Assembly: GCA_024345305.1 (NCBI GenBank)
Contig: BRON01000012.1
Coordinates: forward strand, 62,001-126,000
DNA from: Mrakia gelida
Taxonomy: Eukaryota > Basidiomycota > Tremellomycetes > Cystofilobasidiales > Mrakiaceae
DNA: 64,000 nt
Direction of reading: 5' to 3'
The notes beneath the pieces are model-generated. The model saw nothing but the letters and a program-made list of their open reading frames with translations, was not told the origin of the DNA and made no database searches. The translations under genes were made by a program, and so were the position numbers. Shown here in pieces: positions 23,085 to 34,926 of this stretch (positions are counted from its first letter, which is position 1; every line of letters starts with the position of its first letter).

Positions 23085-24928
23085 ATGCTCTCTCTCCAGA
23101 CCTTACCGAGCTCGCTCCTTCGCTATCCAACTCTCAGCCTTCTCCAGCGAGCCTCCCTTCGGTCCTTCTCTTCCTCCTCCCCAGCTCGATTCGAAGAGGT
23201 CAGCTTCGATTCTTCCTTCCTTCCTCGTCTTCAAACCCAACCTCAAGCTCATCTAACCTTCCTTTCTCATCTCAGGACCCTCATCGAATCTACATCTCAA
23301 CCTCAACAGATCCATGGTTCAACCTAGCCTTCGAAGACTGGTACGGCGGAATTCTCCTCCCTCCTCCGTCTTCCCATCTCTCGTTCAAGCTGACCCTGTT
23401 TTCTTTCCTTCCCCTACTCTTGACTTCAGAAAGGCTGTATAGAAAGTCGCCTCCGTCGATCCCTATGCTCTTCATGTATCGAAACAGGGACTGCGTCGTG
23501 CTCGGTCGGAATCAAGTGAGCTCGTTCGCTCTTTTCCGTCGAGGTGGAGGCGCACCTCGACTCGAAGCTCACCCGCTCTCTTATGCTTCTTTTCGCTTCC
23601 AAGAATCCATGGAAGGAAGTCAACCTTCCTCTACTAGCAGCCAACGGAGTCCCTTTCGTTCGTCGGAGAAGTGGTGGTGGAACAGTCTTCCATGTTCGTC
23701 TTTGACCCTCCCTCCCCTCCCTCCTTCTCCAAAAACTCAGCCCTCCCTTCCCTCGTCCCCAAAGCTCACCTTTCCCCTTTCGTGCTTGTGGCTTTCCATA
23801 GGACCTCGGCAACACGAACTACTCAATCCTCATCCCCAAGGACATGTTCGAGCGTCGTCCGAACGCTGAGCTCGTTGCTCGAGCTCTCAACTCCCTAGGC
23901 GTCGACGCGAAGGTCAACGAGAGGAACGATATCACTTTGGATGGGTTTAAGATGAGTCTTCATCTCCTCTTTTCTCTCGCACCCCTTCACCACCTGCTTA
24001 CCTTCTCTCTTTTTCCGCGTCTCTACGTCTCCGGCTCAGCCTACAAACTCAACAACCGACGAGCGTACCATCACGGAACGATGCTCATTTCTGCTCAGCT
24101 CGCTCAGTTAGGGAATTCCCTTCGCTCGCTACGAGTAAGCACATCCTCTCCTTCTGCCCTTCGGTCCTCGACCAGCTTCTGACCCTTGCTTCTTTCTCCC
24201 TTCGTCGTCGCAGGAGTTCACCACCAACAAAGGGACCGCGTCTGTCCCTTCGCCCGTTCAGAACATCACGACTCATCACCCCACGGTCAACCACGATCGC
24301 TTCGTCGCAGCCGTCGTGGAAGAGTTCACTCGTGTGTATGGAGATGGAGGGAAGGGCGCGAGGGAAGTCGCGGAGGGGAAGCTGTTGGAGGAGGGGTCGG
24401 AGAAGGACGAGGTGGAGAAGGAGGCGAGGGAGTTGAAGGTTCGTTTTTGGCTCCCCGTTTCTCGTTTCTCGTTTCTCGTTTCTCTTTATCTTTCCGCTCG
24501 CGAGCTCAAAACTGACTGATGGTTGGGTGCGCGTTTGGATGGGTGTGGCTTTGCAGAGCTGGGACTGGGCCTACGGTCAAACTCCAGAGTTTTCGGTCGA
24601 CCTTGAGAACGAGTTCGCGTTTGGGAAGATCGTGAGTAGTATCTTCGTCGTCTCTTCCTCTCTATCCTCGCTTCTTCCTCTCCTCCCCCCTCCCTAACTC
24701 CCCTCCTCCACCTCGTTTTATACCCAGACCGCATCCATCACCTCCAAACACGGCCTCATCACAGCCGCTTCGATCTCCTCGTCGTCTCCCTCTCCTCTCG
24801 CTGGCGTCGAGGACCTCGAAACTTCGCTCGTTGGACAGAGGTTCGGGTCGAGCTCGCTTGGGTCGGAGCAGGGCTATCTCGGAGAGGAGCTGGAGGAAGT
24901 GCTGAGCTGGTTGAAGGAGAAGATGTGA
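23085..24928 (+). CDS. AIM22: Mitochondrial lipoate-protein ligase A-like
   Basis: Lipoyl ligase/transferase family (LplA/Aim22), which attaches lipoate to E2 subunits and glycine-cleavage H protein in mitochondria. Residues 1 to about 35 (MLSLQTLPSSLLRYPTLSLL...SLRSFSSSS) form a typical presequence. The family signature follows in order: DPWFNLAFEDW, MYRNRDCVVLGRNQNPWKEV, PFVRRRSGGGTVFHDLGNTN (lipoyl-AMP loop), ITLDGFK-VSGSAYKL (catalytic Lys region), RAYHHGTMLISAQL. The C-terminal accessory part contains SWDWAYGQTPEFSV. Stop at 24926-24928. Seven or eight exons. The FK/VSG junction has no GT-AG solution that keeps the catalytic motif: ATGAGT...CTCTAC at 23952-24026 fits an AT-AC intron, or else 25 codons are translated in frame. 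Confidence 0.93.
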
Positions 24929-25543
24929 TACTCTTTGAGTGAAACTGAGAGGAGAGAGAGACGCGTCTTGACGATTGAGTTTGCGAGTGAGGCGAAGAGA
25001 GGCTTCACGATGACTGAGGATGCATGCAGCAAATGTCTGGTGTCGAGTTCGAATCGAGTCTAGGGGCTGAGGGTTGCAGGAAGGACGGCTCTTGCAGAGA
25101 GAAGACGACGGACGGTGGTGGTCGAGCGAGCAGGAACATCGGATCGTGCTATGTCTGTCGAGATCTACAGCTCTGTGTCTAGCTAACTGACCCCTTCTAT
25201 GACCAGACGAGAAGCATGGCAAGATCCTCCGTGAGCTGAGACGATTGCTGAAGAAGAGACGCCCGCGAGTCTTGACGGCGAGGGTCGGCGAGGAGGATCT
25301 GGAGAGAAGGGGAAAGGGGAAATTTGAGGTCAGCTTCGAGGAGCCTAACGAGACGAGACCAGACCAGTACACCAACAAGCCCAACAGGACATGACCGGGA
25401 TAGAGGTGGGAGCTTACCCTCTGTTCCACGACTGCTTCGAGACGAGCACCTCCTCGAGTTCATCGATCGAGAAGATCTCGCGAGCTCATTCAAGCTCAAC
25501 CCTCCCTTCCTTCCCTCCCCTCTCATCCCACACGAGCTCTGCT
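24929..25543. other. Convergent intergenic region
   Basis: About 615 bp between the lipoate ligase stop and the stop of the minus-strand chaperone gene. Open frames on both strands are present but are pure composition effects, with no domain or coherent splice pattern. Nothing else recognised. Confidence 0.4.
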
Positions 25544-26175
25544 CTACCAAATCCTACACCCCTGCACCATCTTGACCACCTCTGCGAACCTCTCCCTCTC
25601 CATCTTCCACCCTCCTCCACTCTCCTCCTCCTTCACCAACTTCAACGCCATCCCAACCACGACGGGTCTCCTCGCTCCTTGCTCCCCTTCGTCGTTCCAC
25701 ACGATCGCCGCGAGCTGGTTGACATACATCTCGTAGATGGACTGTAGGTCTTGAGAGGGGGCGGTTCCCATGAGTGGGAGGAGAGTTGTGGACGGGTGAG
25801 GGGTTGGGAGGTTGGGTGGGAGGGGAGGAAGAGGAGTCGAGAGGACTGGAGGGAGGAGAGGGATCGAGGAGGGGAGCGTCGCTTGCGTCTGAAGCCAAGA
25901 GAGAGAAGATGAAACAAAGGTGAAGAGAAAGAGTGGAAAGGGAAGGATGTTAGTGAGATGTGGGGATGATGAAGAAGAGGAGAGCTCGGGGAGAGGAGTG
26001 AGAGGAGAGGTGAGGGGAAGGGGAAGGGAGGACGAACGAGAGATCCGATTTTTCCGAGCTGAGAAACGATGATGAGGATCTTGTCCTGGTAAGCTTGAGT
26101 GGTCACAGTCGTAGGCACTCCGTTGATGTTGGAGGTGGCTGAGAGGGTCTTGATGGGTGAGGGAACGGAGGTCAT
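25544..26175 (-). CDS. Proteasome assembly chaperone 3 (PSMG3/PAC3-like)
   Basis: Small chaperone that, as PAC3 with PAC4 (Pba3/Pba4 in yeast), helps build the alpha-ring of the 20S proteasome in the cytosol. Exon 1 (ATG 26175) reads MTSVPSPIKTL...NINGVPTTVTTQAYQDKILI then IVSQLGKIGSL, matching the PAC3 core pattern GVPTxVxxxxFxxxILVVxTQxGKxGxL. One intron (about 25889-26031, donor GTTCGT) leads to exon 2. This starts TQATLPSS, carries a Pro-rich insert longer than in animal PAC3, then MYVNQLAAIVWND, RRPVVVGMALK and the terminal EVVKMVQGCRIW, equivalent to the PAC3 C-end V-x-x-CQVW. Stop at 25544. The recognition rests on both ends of the protein. Confidence 0.8.
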
Positions 26176-26849
26176 CCTGTTGAGAGGGAAGGGAGGGAGG
26201 GAGGAGATGGTCGTGGGTTGAGCTCAACTTTCAAGCGAGAGCAAGGAGCGGATTAGTTTCGCAGGTTTCGGAGGCAGTTTCACCTGGATGACTCTGAAGC
26301 TTTCGAAAAAGCTGTGATCGAGAGGCAGTTCATTGAAGAGACCGTGAAACAAAAATCTAATCGAAAAGGAGATAGAACGAGGGAGATGGCGCGGGGGGGA
26401 GGGGAGGGGGACGAGTCGAAGCAGAGAGAAAAAGAGGCGAAGGATCTACCGAGAAGGAGCCCAAACTAAAGCCGACCAACACAAAGAGTAACGTGCTAGG
26501 TAGGGTAGGTAAGGGAGACGCGTTCAGGTGGAGTCGGGTCCAAAGCGAAGCGAGAACGCGATCCGGGCGAAGCGACGCGCGACGAGTCCATTCGAGTGCG
26601 TCGAGAGTTGATCGATGGCTGATGATGATATCCGTCGAAAGGATGATGTTTCCGATGAGAGGACGGCAGGTAGGTGTTTACGAGTGTTGGATGAGAGGTC
26701 TGAAGAAGAGAGGGGGAGTCGAGGTCAGCTTCGTTCGTTCGCTGTTCCGCCCCCAACTCCCAGCGGAGGAGATGAAGGGATAGCGAGGAGAGAAGATAAG
26801 ACTAACCTCTACAATCCAGTTTAAATTTCCAGGAGTTCCAAGCGGGGGC
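26176..26849. other. Intergenic, chaperone promoter and small-gene 3' flank
   Basis: About 670 bp. It includes the promoter of the PSMG3-like gene and the 3' UTR of the next minus-strand gene. A short G run occurs at about 26395. No gene supported. Confidence 0.4.
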
Positions 26850-27191
26850 TTAGGCCTTCTTGATGAAGCGAGCTCCTCCTCGAGCGTGGCCGGCGAGGAG
26901 TCGAGCGTGGACGATCATAGGGTCTTCAGGAGCGAGAACGATTCTTCGAGGAGCAGGCTTGGCTTGGTAGGTAGGGAGGGGCTCGTTGGCGTAGGTGGGA
27001 GGGGAGATGGTTCTGAAGGAAGGAGAGGAAGAAGAGGTGGAGAAGGGAGGAGGTCAGCTCGAGCTCGATGGATGAAGCGAAGAGTGGAAGCAAAGACCGA
27101 GAGAAGAAACTCACTCGTACTGGTTATCAACCTTCTCGATAGAGGAGGAGGAACAGTTCTTTCGAGAGAAGAGCTTGGTGAAGGAAGGCAT
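26850..27191 (-). CDS. Small basic protein of unknown function
   Basis: Two-exon gene encoding about 78 residues. Exon 1 (27112-27191) gives MPSFTKLFSRKNCSSSSIEK...; exon 2 (26850-about 27013) gives TISPPTYANEPLPTYQAKPA and ends RGGARFIKKA with TAA at 26850-26852. The intron has donor GTGAGT and the usual CTGAC-type branch, and frames join in phase, which supports a real gene. Exon 2 is basic and compact (ARLLAGHARGGARFIKK). The N-terminus could be an amphipathic targeting sequence. I do not recognise the family. Confidence 0.55.
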
Positions 27192-28669
27192 CTTGATTGA
27201 GGAGGAGGAGGAAGAGGTGGAAGGGTGGTTGGGTTTGAAGGAGAGGATGGTTGAGATGGTCTGAGCTTGTGGTGGTTGGTGAAGAGAGAAGCGAGGGGGA
27301 TCCTTAAGTAGGCTTCGCGCATCTCGCCTAGTCATCAGCGCAAGCGAGAATCCCTCAGTCATCCTGCCTGAGCAGCAGTTCTGACGGAAGCGAGGGGAGG
27401 GGAAGCGAGAAACAAGCGATCGAAGAGCTCGAGTCGAGTCATGATTCCTCCGGCTCGCTTCCAAACGCGTTGCTGATCTGTCAGGGAGTCAGATTGGGAC
27501 GGAGATGTCCGCAGATAGATTTGTGGTAGGGGATAGAAGTAGGAGAGGAGACGAGAAGGAAGGGTGGCGAGAGTGAGGAGTAGAGAGAGGAAAGGGAAGG
27601 AGCGCTCGTGGTGAGCTCGACGTCGCCTCGCTTCGCTCGCAGTCGCGGTTCGAGAAGATTTTAGAGACGCCGTCGCTCTTCTCGTAAGCATCTCCTTCAA
27701 GACGGCGTTGAATCTTCGAGGGCTCGTAAAACACCAGGCTGAAAAGCTGCTCGTCACGGCGAGGTTGAAAGAAAGCCTACAATCGACGCGTCGAATCTGT
27801 CTGGTCGACCGCAGGATCAGTTCTGCTGTCCTCCACTGGATGAGGTGGGACACAAAGCTGGCTTCCAAACGTATCGGGTCGGGAGTTAGAATTCACCGAA
27901 AGAGAGTCAGAGGGCGAGAGACGCGACGCGTTGAAGGGAGTCAATTTGTCGTCTCCCTTCCCGTCCTTGGATCTTCACCTCCTTGGGACTTCTGCTTCTT
28001 CGTGCCTACGTCGAGCCAAGTTCTCTTGCTGTTCCTTTGCTTCCGCTGACGTTGTGGTCGACTCTGCGCACTCGCGAGGGTTTGACCTACCAAGACGCGT
28101 CGTCGCTGGCCTTTTCTCGCGGGCTCTTTTTCCTGTGTTCTCGATTTGTTCCCTTTACAAGCCTCTTGGCGAGTATTTTGACTTCTATGGCCAGCCTCTG
28201 TTCCAGGGACCGAGAAGGACTGGTTTTGCTTCGAAGCAGGATCGCCACGTGGTGGCGCTTCGACCTTTGACGACGTCGCTTCGTCGTTTCGCTGGAGAGC
28301 CTAGGAGAGCAGAGCATGCAGAGCGGACCTTGAGGACATCTAAAGAGCTCGTTCATACTTGTGTGCTTCTCTTGAAGGATCACGCGAAGGGGAAAGAAAG
28401 GGAGGACAGGGAGGGAGAAGGCTCGGTTCTTCTCGGGCCCGTCGGTGGAGACGCTGATCGCCTTCGACCCTCCAAGGACTCCCTCGAACTCACCTTCGTC
28501 CTTCGCCAAGATCCGTAGGCTACATAACGGACTCCTTGCATGTCGGACTACAGCACTAACTCCGTCGTCTAGGCCAAGGCGAGCTGTGTGGTACTGGATC
28601 GGGGTTAAAAAGAGGGTGAGCTTCGAATCGCTTCTCGCTTCCTCCCAACCACCATCTCCACTTCCCACC
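27192..28669. other. Long intergenic region, divergent promoters
   Basis: About 1.5 kb upstream of both the small gene and the carbonic anhydrase gene. Open frames up to about 200 codons overlap on both strands, but none shows a domain, a signal peptide with sense downstream, or consistent splicing. ACGCGT palindromes occur near 27465, 27786, 27926 and 28096. An unannotated non-coding transcript cannot be excluded. Confidence 0.4.
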
Positions 28670-30271
28670 ATGCACCTCACCTCTCTTCTACTCGCCATCT
28701 CTACTCTCTCCACTCTAGCGTCGGCTCAGGTCTGGGATCACGTCACTCAGGGCAACGACGGCGGAAACGGAACCTTTCTTCGAGATCTGCTGTCGCGGAA
28801 CAGGGAGCTCAGCGCTGAACGAAACGCTACAGAGTGAGTCTCACCAGCTATCTCAAAGACCTCAGGGAGATTCTCGTCAGCTCGTATCGGCTTCATCCTC
28901 CTCGAGCAGTCTGATGTCGAGACTGATCTTCGCTCGTCGTTCCATCGCACTTCCTCCAGCCCTGACTTTTACGCTCGAGCCATCGCTTCTCCCCAACGGC
29001 CCATCGGAGTACTAGTCGCTTGCTCAGACTCTCGTCTACCCGACGCTCTTATCGCTGGACAAAGAAGTGGAGAGCTCTTCGTGTAAGTCTGAGTCTTCTC
29101 TCTCGCTGTTTGTGTTTCGATCTGACGCTTCGCATTGTTGTTTTCCAGCGTTCGAAACATCGCCAACCTCGTGCTCGACTCGGAACTCGCAGCTCGTGCT
29201 AGCATCGAGTATGCAGTTGCTGATCTCGGAGCTTACAAGATCATCATCATGGGGCACGATGGGTGCGGAGGAATTCAGGAGGTGAGTTTTTGCTCGAGGC
29301 GACGCGTCGTCCTCTTCGTTACAACGAGAGCTCATTTATTCTTTGCTGTTGATCTCGTTCACAGGGCCACTCTCTCGCCCAAGCTGAAATCGCTCGTCAC
29401 GCAGGATATACCGTCGCTGAACGTTCGTTCTTTCCCTCGTCCTCAAGTTTTCCTTGTTGACGTCCAACTCAACGAGCTCATCTCTTTCCTGTTCGTCCCC
29501 CCTCCCTCAGCCCACTACCCCACCGCCGTCGCATCTTGGCTCCAAACCATCCGAGACATGATGCTCCCCATCCTGCTCACCATGAAGAGCGAAACTCCTC
29601 TCGTCAAGCGAACCATTAATTCGGATCCTCGAGAGATCTTCGACATGAACTCGCACATCTTCAAGAGGGACTCAACTCTGAACTCGACTGAGGGAGGACT
29701 GGGGGAGTTGATCATCAAGAAACCTGGGTACTTCGATGCGTCGCTGAAGTTGGGGGTGGAAGAGAATGGTGAGTTCTTTTGAGTTTCGTACCGAAGCGAC
29801 GCGTTTTTCCTCGCCCTCGCGTCTTCGTTCTCTTCCTTTGAAAACCCCTGACTGATCTTCTCCTTTTCTGACCATCCAGTCAAGCGGCAAGTCAACAACA
29901 TCGCCGACGGATCGTTCATCCAGTCTCAATGTCCGTCGTTCCTTCTTTCCTTCGACGCATCGTCTCCTCGTTCTCAACTTACCTCTATACTTTCTTATCT
30001 AGGGGCTCTGGGGAGGAACGTCACTGTCCACGGATGGGTCTACTCGTCAGTCCCCCCCCCCTCCCCCCTCCCCCCCCATCTTCGACGCCCTCTCCCCAAC
30101 GCAGTCGAAGCTCGACGCGTCTGTGTCTTGTTTCGTCGCTGATTTCTTCCCTGCTTCTGCTTCGGTCTCAGGCTCTCCTCCGGACTCATTCGAGATCTTG
30201 GAGTCTCAAGATGTCTCGGAGGATCGTGCTGGAACATGGGAAGGACGGACGGCTACGGTTCTCTTCAGTAA
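28670..30271 (+). CDS. Beta-class carbonic anhydrase with signal peptide
   Basis: Zn enzyme interconverting CO2 and bicarbonate. The start MHLTSLLLAISTLSTLASAQ is a clear secretory signal peptide, which most beta-CAs lack. The beta-CA core follows: VACSDSRLPDALI (Zn Cys plus the Asp-Arg dyad), GELFVVRNIANLV, SIEYAVADLGAYKIIIMGHD then GCGG (Zn His and Cys). The C-terminal VNNIADGSFIQSQ and VTVHGWVYSLSSGLIRDL also match the family. An insert with HYPTAVASWLQTIRDMMLPI replaces the usual helix region. Seven exons; the last intron holds a poly-C tract (about 30050-30077), and the phase-correct reading of the final exon ends at TAA 30269-30271. It may serve CO2 handling or pH at the cell surface or in the secretory pathway (inference). 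Confidence 0.87.
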
Positions 30272-30417
30272 ATTCGCCGATCAGAGGGGGAGGGGAAAGC
30301 GAGAAGCTGAGGGTTGACGGAGGGTGTGGTTTGTTGAGGCTCGACAGAAGAGTGAAATATAACAGTATTCGATAGAGCTACGAGGGTACAGAGCTAGACG
30401 AAGAAAGCTGGCGTTCC

Positions 30418-33187
30418 CTATGGTTTGGTCGACGTCGTCGCGGCGGGAGGAGGGCTCGAGGGTTCGAGATCCTGGGCGAACGAAGAAAGGGAATGGATAG
30501 GTCAGTTTTGAGTTTTGAGCTTCGAGAGAAAGAGAGAGCGACGAAGAAACGAACCTTCTTCAACTTCGCCAAGGCAGCGAGCACAACGTCGAGCCGTTGC
30601 GACGCGAAGTCCCTCATCTGGCGACAAAACGAATGGAGAACAGATCAGCTCTCGTCTCCCCGGTTCCCTCACTTCTCGAGAACGAAGACCAAACGGTCGA
30701 ACTCACCGTCTCCTTCGGCTCCTCAGCACTCCTCCCCATCCTCTTCGAATCAGCCTTCCACCTCTCGTCCATCACCTTCCTCGACGACTCCTCGTCTTCC
30801 CTCCTCATCCTCCACCCACCGAGCCTCCTTCCCTGAGAGTACCGATCCTTCGACTCGACGACGGCGGCTCGGTTGAACTCGGGCTCGGTGTTGGCGCTGG
30901 TTGAGGGAAGAGGAGGAGGGAGGGAACATGCTGTCGAATCCAGCCTCGCCCTTGCCGTCGAGGTCGCTCTTGGCAGGAGTCGAGGTTCCATCCTTGATGA
31001 AGACGTTCTCTTCGCCCTCGTCGGTCTGCCAATGAGGGATCTCGAGGCTTTGAGCTGTTCGAGACAAGGTGAGAGTGATGGAGTCAGTCGCGTCTGAGCG
31101 CTCGTGTCGTTAGTCTCTCACTCGAGACTGGAGCGGACGATGAACTCACAGCGACGAACCTCGGTCCCCTCACCCACTGTTTGATGTTTCAATCAAGCGA
31201 AAAACCTCCGACGAAAGGAGCGAAATGCATCAGTTTCGTCCACTTCCACCCTCTCCTCTCGCTCTCCCTTCCCTCGAAGATCGAGACTCACATCACGTCC
31301 CCGTCCAGAGCAGTACTTTCCGCCGACATATCCACACGTTCCTCCACCAGCAGCGAAATATCCCTCTCCCCACCTCGATCCCCACCGAGTCGCTCCACGT
31401 CTTTCCCATCTTGCCCTTCCCTCCAACCTCCTCGTCGTCGTTCGAAGAGGCGATGTGGCCGTGTCGAGGTAGGACTGGGACTTCCCTTGCTTGGGTGGTC
31501 GTCGAGAGGAGGAGGAGGTTCGGCCTCAGTCGGCCGTCAATTTCGGAGAGGAGACGTTCGTTCTTCGACTGGTTGTTGGATTTGGAGGGAGGAGGAGGAG
31601 AGGTTGTGGAGTCGGCGTCGTGGGAGTCGGTGGGGTTGTTTTCGGATCGAGAGGAAAATTGATTGGAGTAGGAGATGTCGGAAGAGATGGAGGTGCGTCG
31701 GGTTCGCCGAGAAGGGAGAGGCTGGGCGAAGAGGAAGAGAGAGAGGGGAGGTGAGATTCTCGGCGCGATTCTTGGGCACCGAACGAAGACAAAACTCGAG
31801 ACTCACCTTCGTCAAAACTTCCTCCTCGTCTTCGCGATCCATCTCGTCAGACCTGGCACTCCCATCCTCGTCAGAGACGTCCATCTCCTCGTCCCGCTCC
31901 CTCTCAGCTCGTCTCCTCCTCTTCCCTCCGTCCCTGCCTCGCCCAACCTCCTCCATCTCGACTCCCTCGTCCATCTCGTCCTCATCACTATCCCCCACGC
32001 GGACTCTCTTCCTTCCAGCGGCTCCGGAAGGCTTGGAGTTGTTCGACGAACGACGAGACGAGGAGGAATGAGCGGGAGGTGGTCGAGAGGTGGTGGTGTT
32101 CGACGAGGGTCGGCGATGGGAGGAGGAGGAAAGGGTGTGCGAAGAGGTGGAGTTGGCCTGGGGTCTTGACTTGGAGGCCGTTCGAGAGTTGGAGGAAGAG
32201 AGGGAGGGTTGAAGGATGGAGCCGCTAACAGGAAAGAAAACAAAAACGAGGGGAGGGAGGACGAGGCGAAGGTCAGCTCTCGAGCTCGTTCAAAAGCTCG
32301 GAGGTCGTCGAGGTGAGCCGTAAGATGTAGAGGACTGACCTTCCGAACTGATAGCTCTTCGCACCAGTCATACTCTCCGAGTCTCGTCCATCGTCGTGAG
32401 AGGAAGCGACCGAACCGTGTCGACCGAACGAAAAGGGAGGAGGGGAAGGAAGCTGCGAGTTGCGATTGTTGGGCGAGAGGATCATCTCGGGAGGCGAGGA
32501 AGGGACTGTTCGTTGCTGAGGAGCTTGAGATGAAGAGGCTGGAGATGAGATACCAAGAGAGAGCAGATGGTCAGCTTCGAGGAAGGAGGAAGGAGGAAGG
32601 AGAGCTCCGGAAAGCGAGCTCGACGAAGAGAGAGGACCAAGGAGAAACTGAGGGACCTCTCAGCTCCTCGTTTGAGCTCTCTTCCAGTTCCCACTTCGAG
32701 AAGAGCTTCTCCTCTACCTCGCTCGCTACAAGCATATTCAGATCATGAGAGCTATAGAATGTAGAGAAGGACGTGCGTTTGTTGGTTCCCTTCCTCTCCC
32801 TGATCCCCGCGCTGACTAGGACTTCCCGCCTGTGCCACTCTCGATTCTCCTCCACCTGCAGCTTCGCGTTCTCCTCCGCTCGAGCACAATCCCCAGCTTG
32901 CTGCTTCGCTGCGACGTCGAGGCGTGCGATCTTGAAAAGTCTGTTCGGAGACGAAGGCAGGAAGGAGATGGAGAGATCAAAGGTGAGCTCGAGACGAAGG
33001 GACGAAGCGCGAGAGGTGAGGCAGGGAAGGAAGTGAGATCGCACCGGTCGTCAAAGTCGGGGATTCTATGAGGAGAAAGGTCAAAGGATGTAGAGAGAAG
33101 TCAGCTCTCAGCTGAACGAGAACGAGGTCAAAGTATGGTAGGAGGGGAAACGACGGACCCAGGACATCTCCGCTTCTCCAAAGCCAT
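30418..33187 (-). CDS. Disordered, probably nuclear protein of unknown function
   Basis: Multi-exon gene, start ATG 33187 (MALEKRRCPG then IPDFDDRLFKIARLDVAAKQ). A short N-terminal coiled coil (AGDCARAEENAKLQVEENRE) is followed by long low-complexity Ser/Pro/Asn segments. Next comes a KR-rich stretch GRKRVRVGDSDEDEMDEGVE and a bipartite-like GGKRRRRAERERDEEMD, both NLS-like with acidic neighbours. The C-terminal part is ordered: ANTEPEFNRAAVVESKDRYS, GGWRMRREDEES, MRDFASQRLDVVLAALAKLK, ending TTSTKP with TAG at 30418. One junction needs a 31-nt intron (about 30898-30928). The exon between about 31440 and 31700 has two competing frames and is unresolved. No known domain recognised; a chromatin or transcription role is only suggested by composition. 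Confidence 0.55.
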
Positions 33188-33461
33188 TGCGTAGGGAGAG
33201 CTCACAACGACGACGATGAGGATCTGGAGGTCTCGACTGCTGAAGCGAGAACCTTGCAGGCTTGTTAATCCTCGTACACGTCCGCCATCGTCCAAAAGGG
33301 AAGATGAAAGGGAAAAATGGAAGGGGGAAGGGAGAAGGGGGAGGTCGAAGTTACGAGCTCACCGGAGAGGAGGGAGGAGCGATTCGTTGAGCTCATTCGA
33401 GGTTGATTCCCGACTCCCACGACCGCTTTTCCCGTATCTTTTTCAGCGAAACGACTTCACC
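33188..33461. promoter_or_regulatory. Divergent promoter, disordered protein / F-box-like gene
   Basis: About 270 bp between divergent starts. A pyrimidine-rich run (TATCTTTTTCAG) lies just before the F-box-like ATG and could be a 5' UTR splice acceptor or a transcription start region. Confidence 0.4.
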
Positions 33462-34926
33462 ATGGCGGACTCTTCCCTCCTCTCCACCTTCCCCATCGAA
33501 CTCATTCGCGAAATCATCAGAGACTCGGACGCCTCGACGCTCGCCAGTTGGACCCTCGCCTCTCGAGCCTTCCTCGCCTTCGCTGGTCCTCTCCTTCACG
33601 AGATCGTCACCCTCTCTAGACCTCAGGATGTCGTTCCCTTCCTCATCAGACTCGTACGTTCTCCCTTCGTCTCGGCTATACACGCTTTGGAACGAAGATC
33701 TGACGTCCCTGGGGTCCTTTCTCATGCAGGACATCCAGCACAACACGGGAGCTCAACACCCCTCCTCCTCCTCCCTTCAATCCTCCTTCCTATCCTCCCT
33801 CCAACGACTGGACATCCTCGCCCTTCCTTCACTCGGCGACTCGGCACCTCTCTTCGACCACCTCCCCTTCGTCTCGTACGCGGCACCGGTCCTCAAGATC
33901 AGCTGGGAAGGGCAGACGGAGGAGGACATGACTGGTCGTTGGATTCCCTCCCTTCTCCCCCATCTTCGTTCTCAGAGATACGAGGGGCTTCCAGGTCAGT
34001 GACAACTCTACTCGATGTGCTTCCTCTCGCTTCCTCGTTTGTCTGTGCTGATCCTCGACCTCGCTCTTCGTTGCCGGTGCTGTCAACAACAGGCGAGTCC
34101 AACGTCCTCTCCGGCGAGCTTCTCGTCTGCTACCTCAGAGGCCTCGACGACCCCACCTTTGGCGACCTCAGGAACTACACGACGATGATCGCCCTCTCCC
34201 ACCAACAAGAAGGCTTCGACTTGGACGTAGCGGCCTACCTCAACCTCCCTACCTCGCCTCACGGAACCTCGCCTCTTCTCGACTCGCTCGTCGTTCAACA
34301 TCAAGCGCTCGGAGCTTGGTTCGAGGAAAACTCCATGCTCGGAGAGGTCGGCACGATCTCTGGCCATCGAGAGCGCCTGTTCAATCATATCGCGCTCCAG
34401 AGATCCAAGTTCGAAGGTCAGTTGCGTTTTTGATCCATTCTCGCCGCGTCTTCGCTCGTTCTTCATTCCGTGCTTCATCCAGCTGACACCCTCTCTCTTC
34501 GTGTCCTCTTTCATTCGTAGAGTTGCAGAAGTGCACTGAGGAGATCAAGATCGAGCAGGCTCGCCACAAGGACGCTCAGAGTGAGTTCAGTCTCTTCTCT
34601 TCTCGCTCGCTCGCTCCTTCGATTTGGCGTCGCGTCGACGTTCGACTTGAATCCTCATGCCCAAACGTACTCGCCGAACAGCACTGACGTGTTCTTGCTC
34701 TTCCTTTCGTGCTCGAACGCTTGATCCTTACGCTGGAGAACCTCGGATTGGCGCAGAACTCGGGGTGGGAGGGATCAGGTCGAACGAGGAGCGAGTAGCT
34801 TTCGATGTCGACGAAGGGCGAGCTTGGTTGGGTCGAGCTCGGGTGCAGACAGTTAGTTCGTGTACCACTTTTTTTGCTTATGTTCTGATGACCCTTGACG
34901 TGTACTTTTTCGACTCGCTTTCGTGA
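33462..34926 (+). CDS. F-box-like protein A
   Basis: Starts MADSSLLSTFPIELIREIIR; residues 10-50 (FPIELIREIIRDSDASTLAS, WTLASRAFLAFAGPLLHEIV) fit the F-box-like pattern of basidiomycete families: LP/FPxELIxxI, then a Leu/Ser-rich helix and a second helix. Such proteins usually dock to Skp1 in SCF ubiquitin ligases, but here the match is weak. Exon 2 encodes a Ser/Leu region, exon 3 GESNVLSGELLVCYLRGLDD, exon 4 a charged helix (KCTEEIKIEQARHKDAQ). The last exon is uncertain; the phase-1 reading to TGA 34926 is the best I find. A divergently evolved paralogue lies at 35432-37084 on the other strand. Confidence 0.6.

Noticed and set aside
27200..28640. Open frames up to about 200 codons on both strands
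   Set aside because: Overlapping frames with no domain or conserved splice pattern; treated as intergenic.
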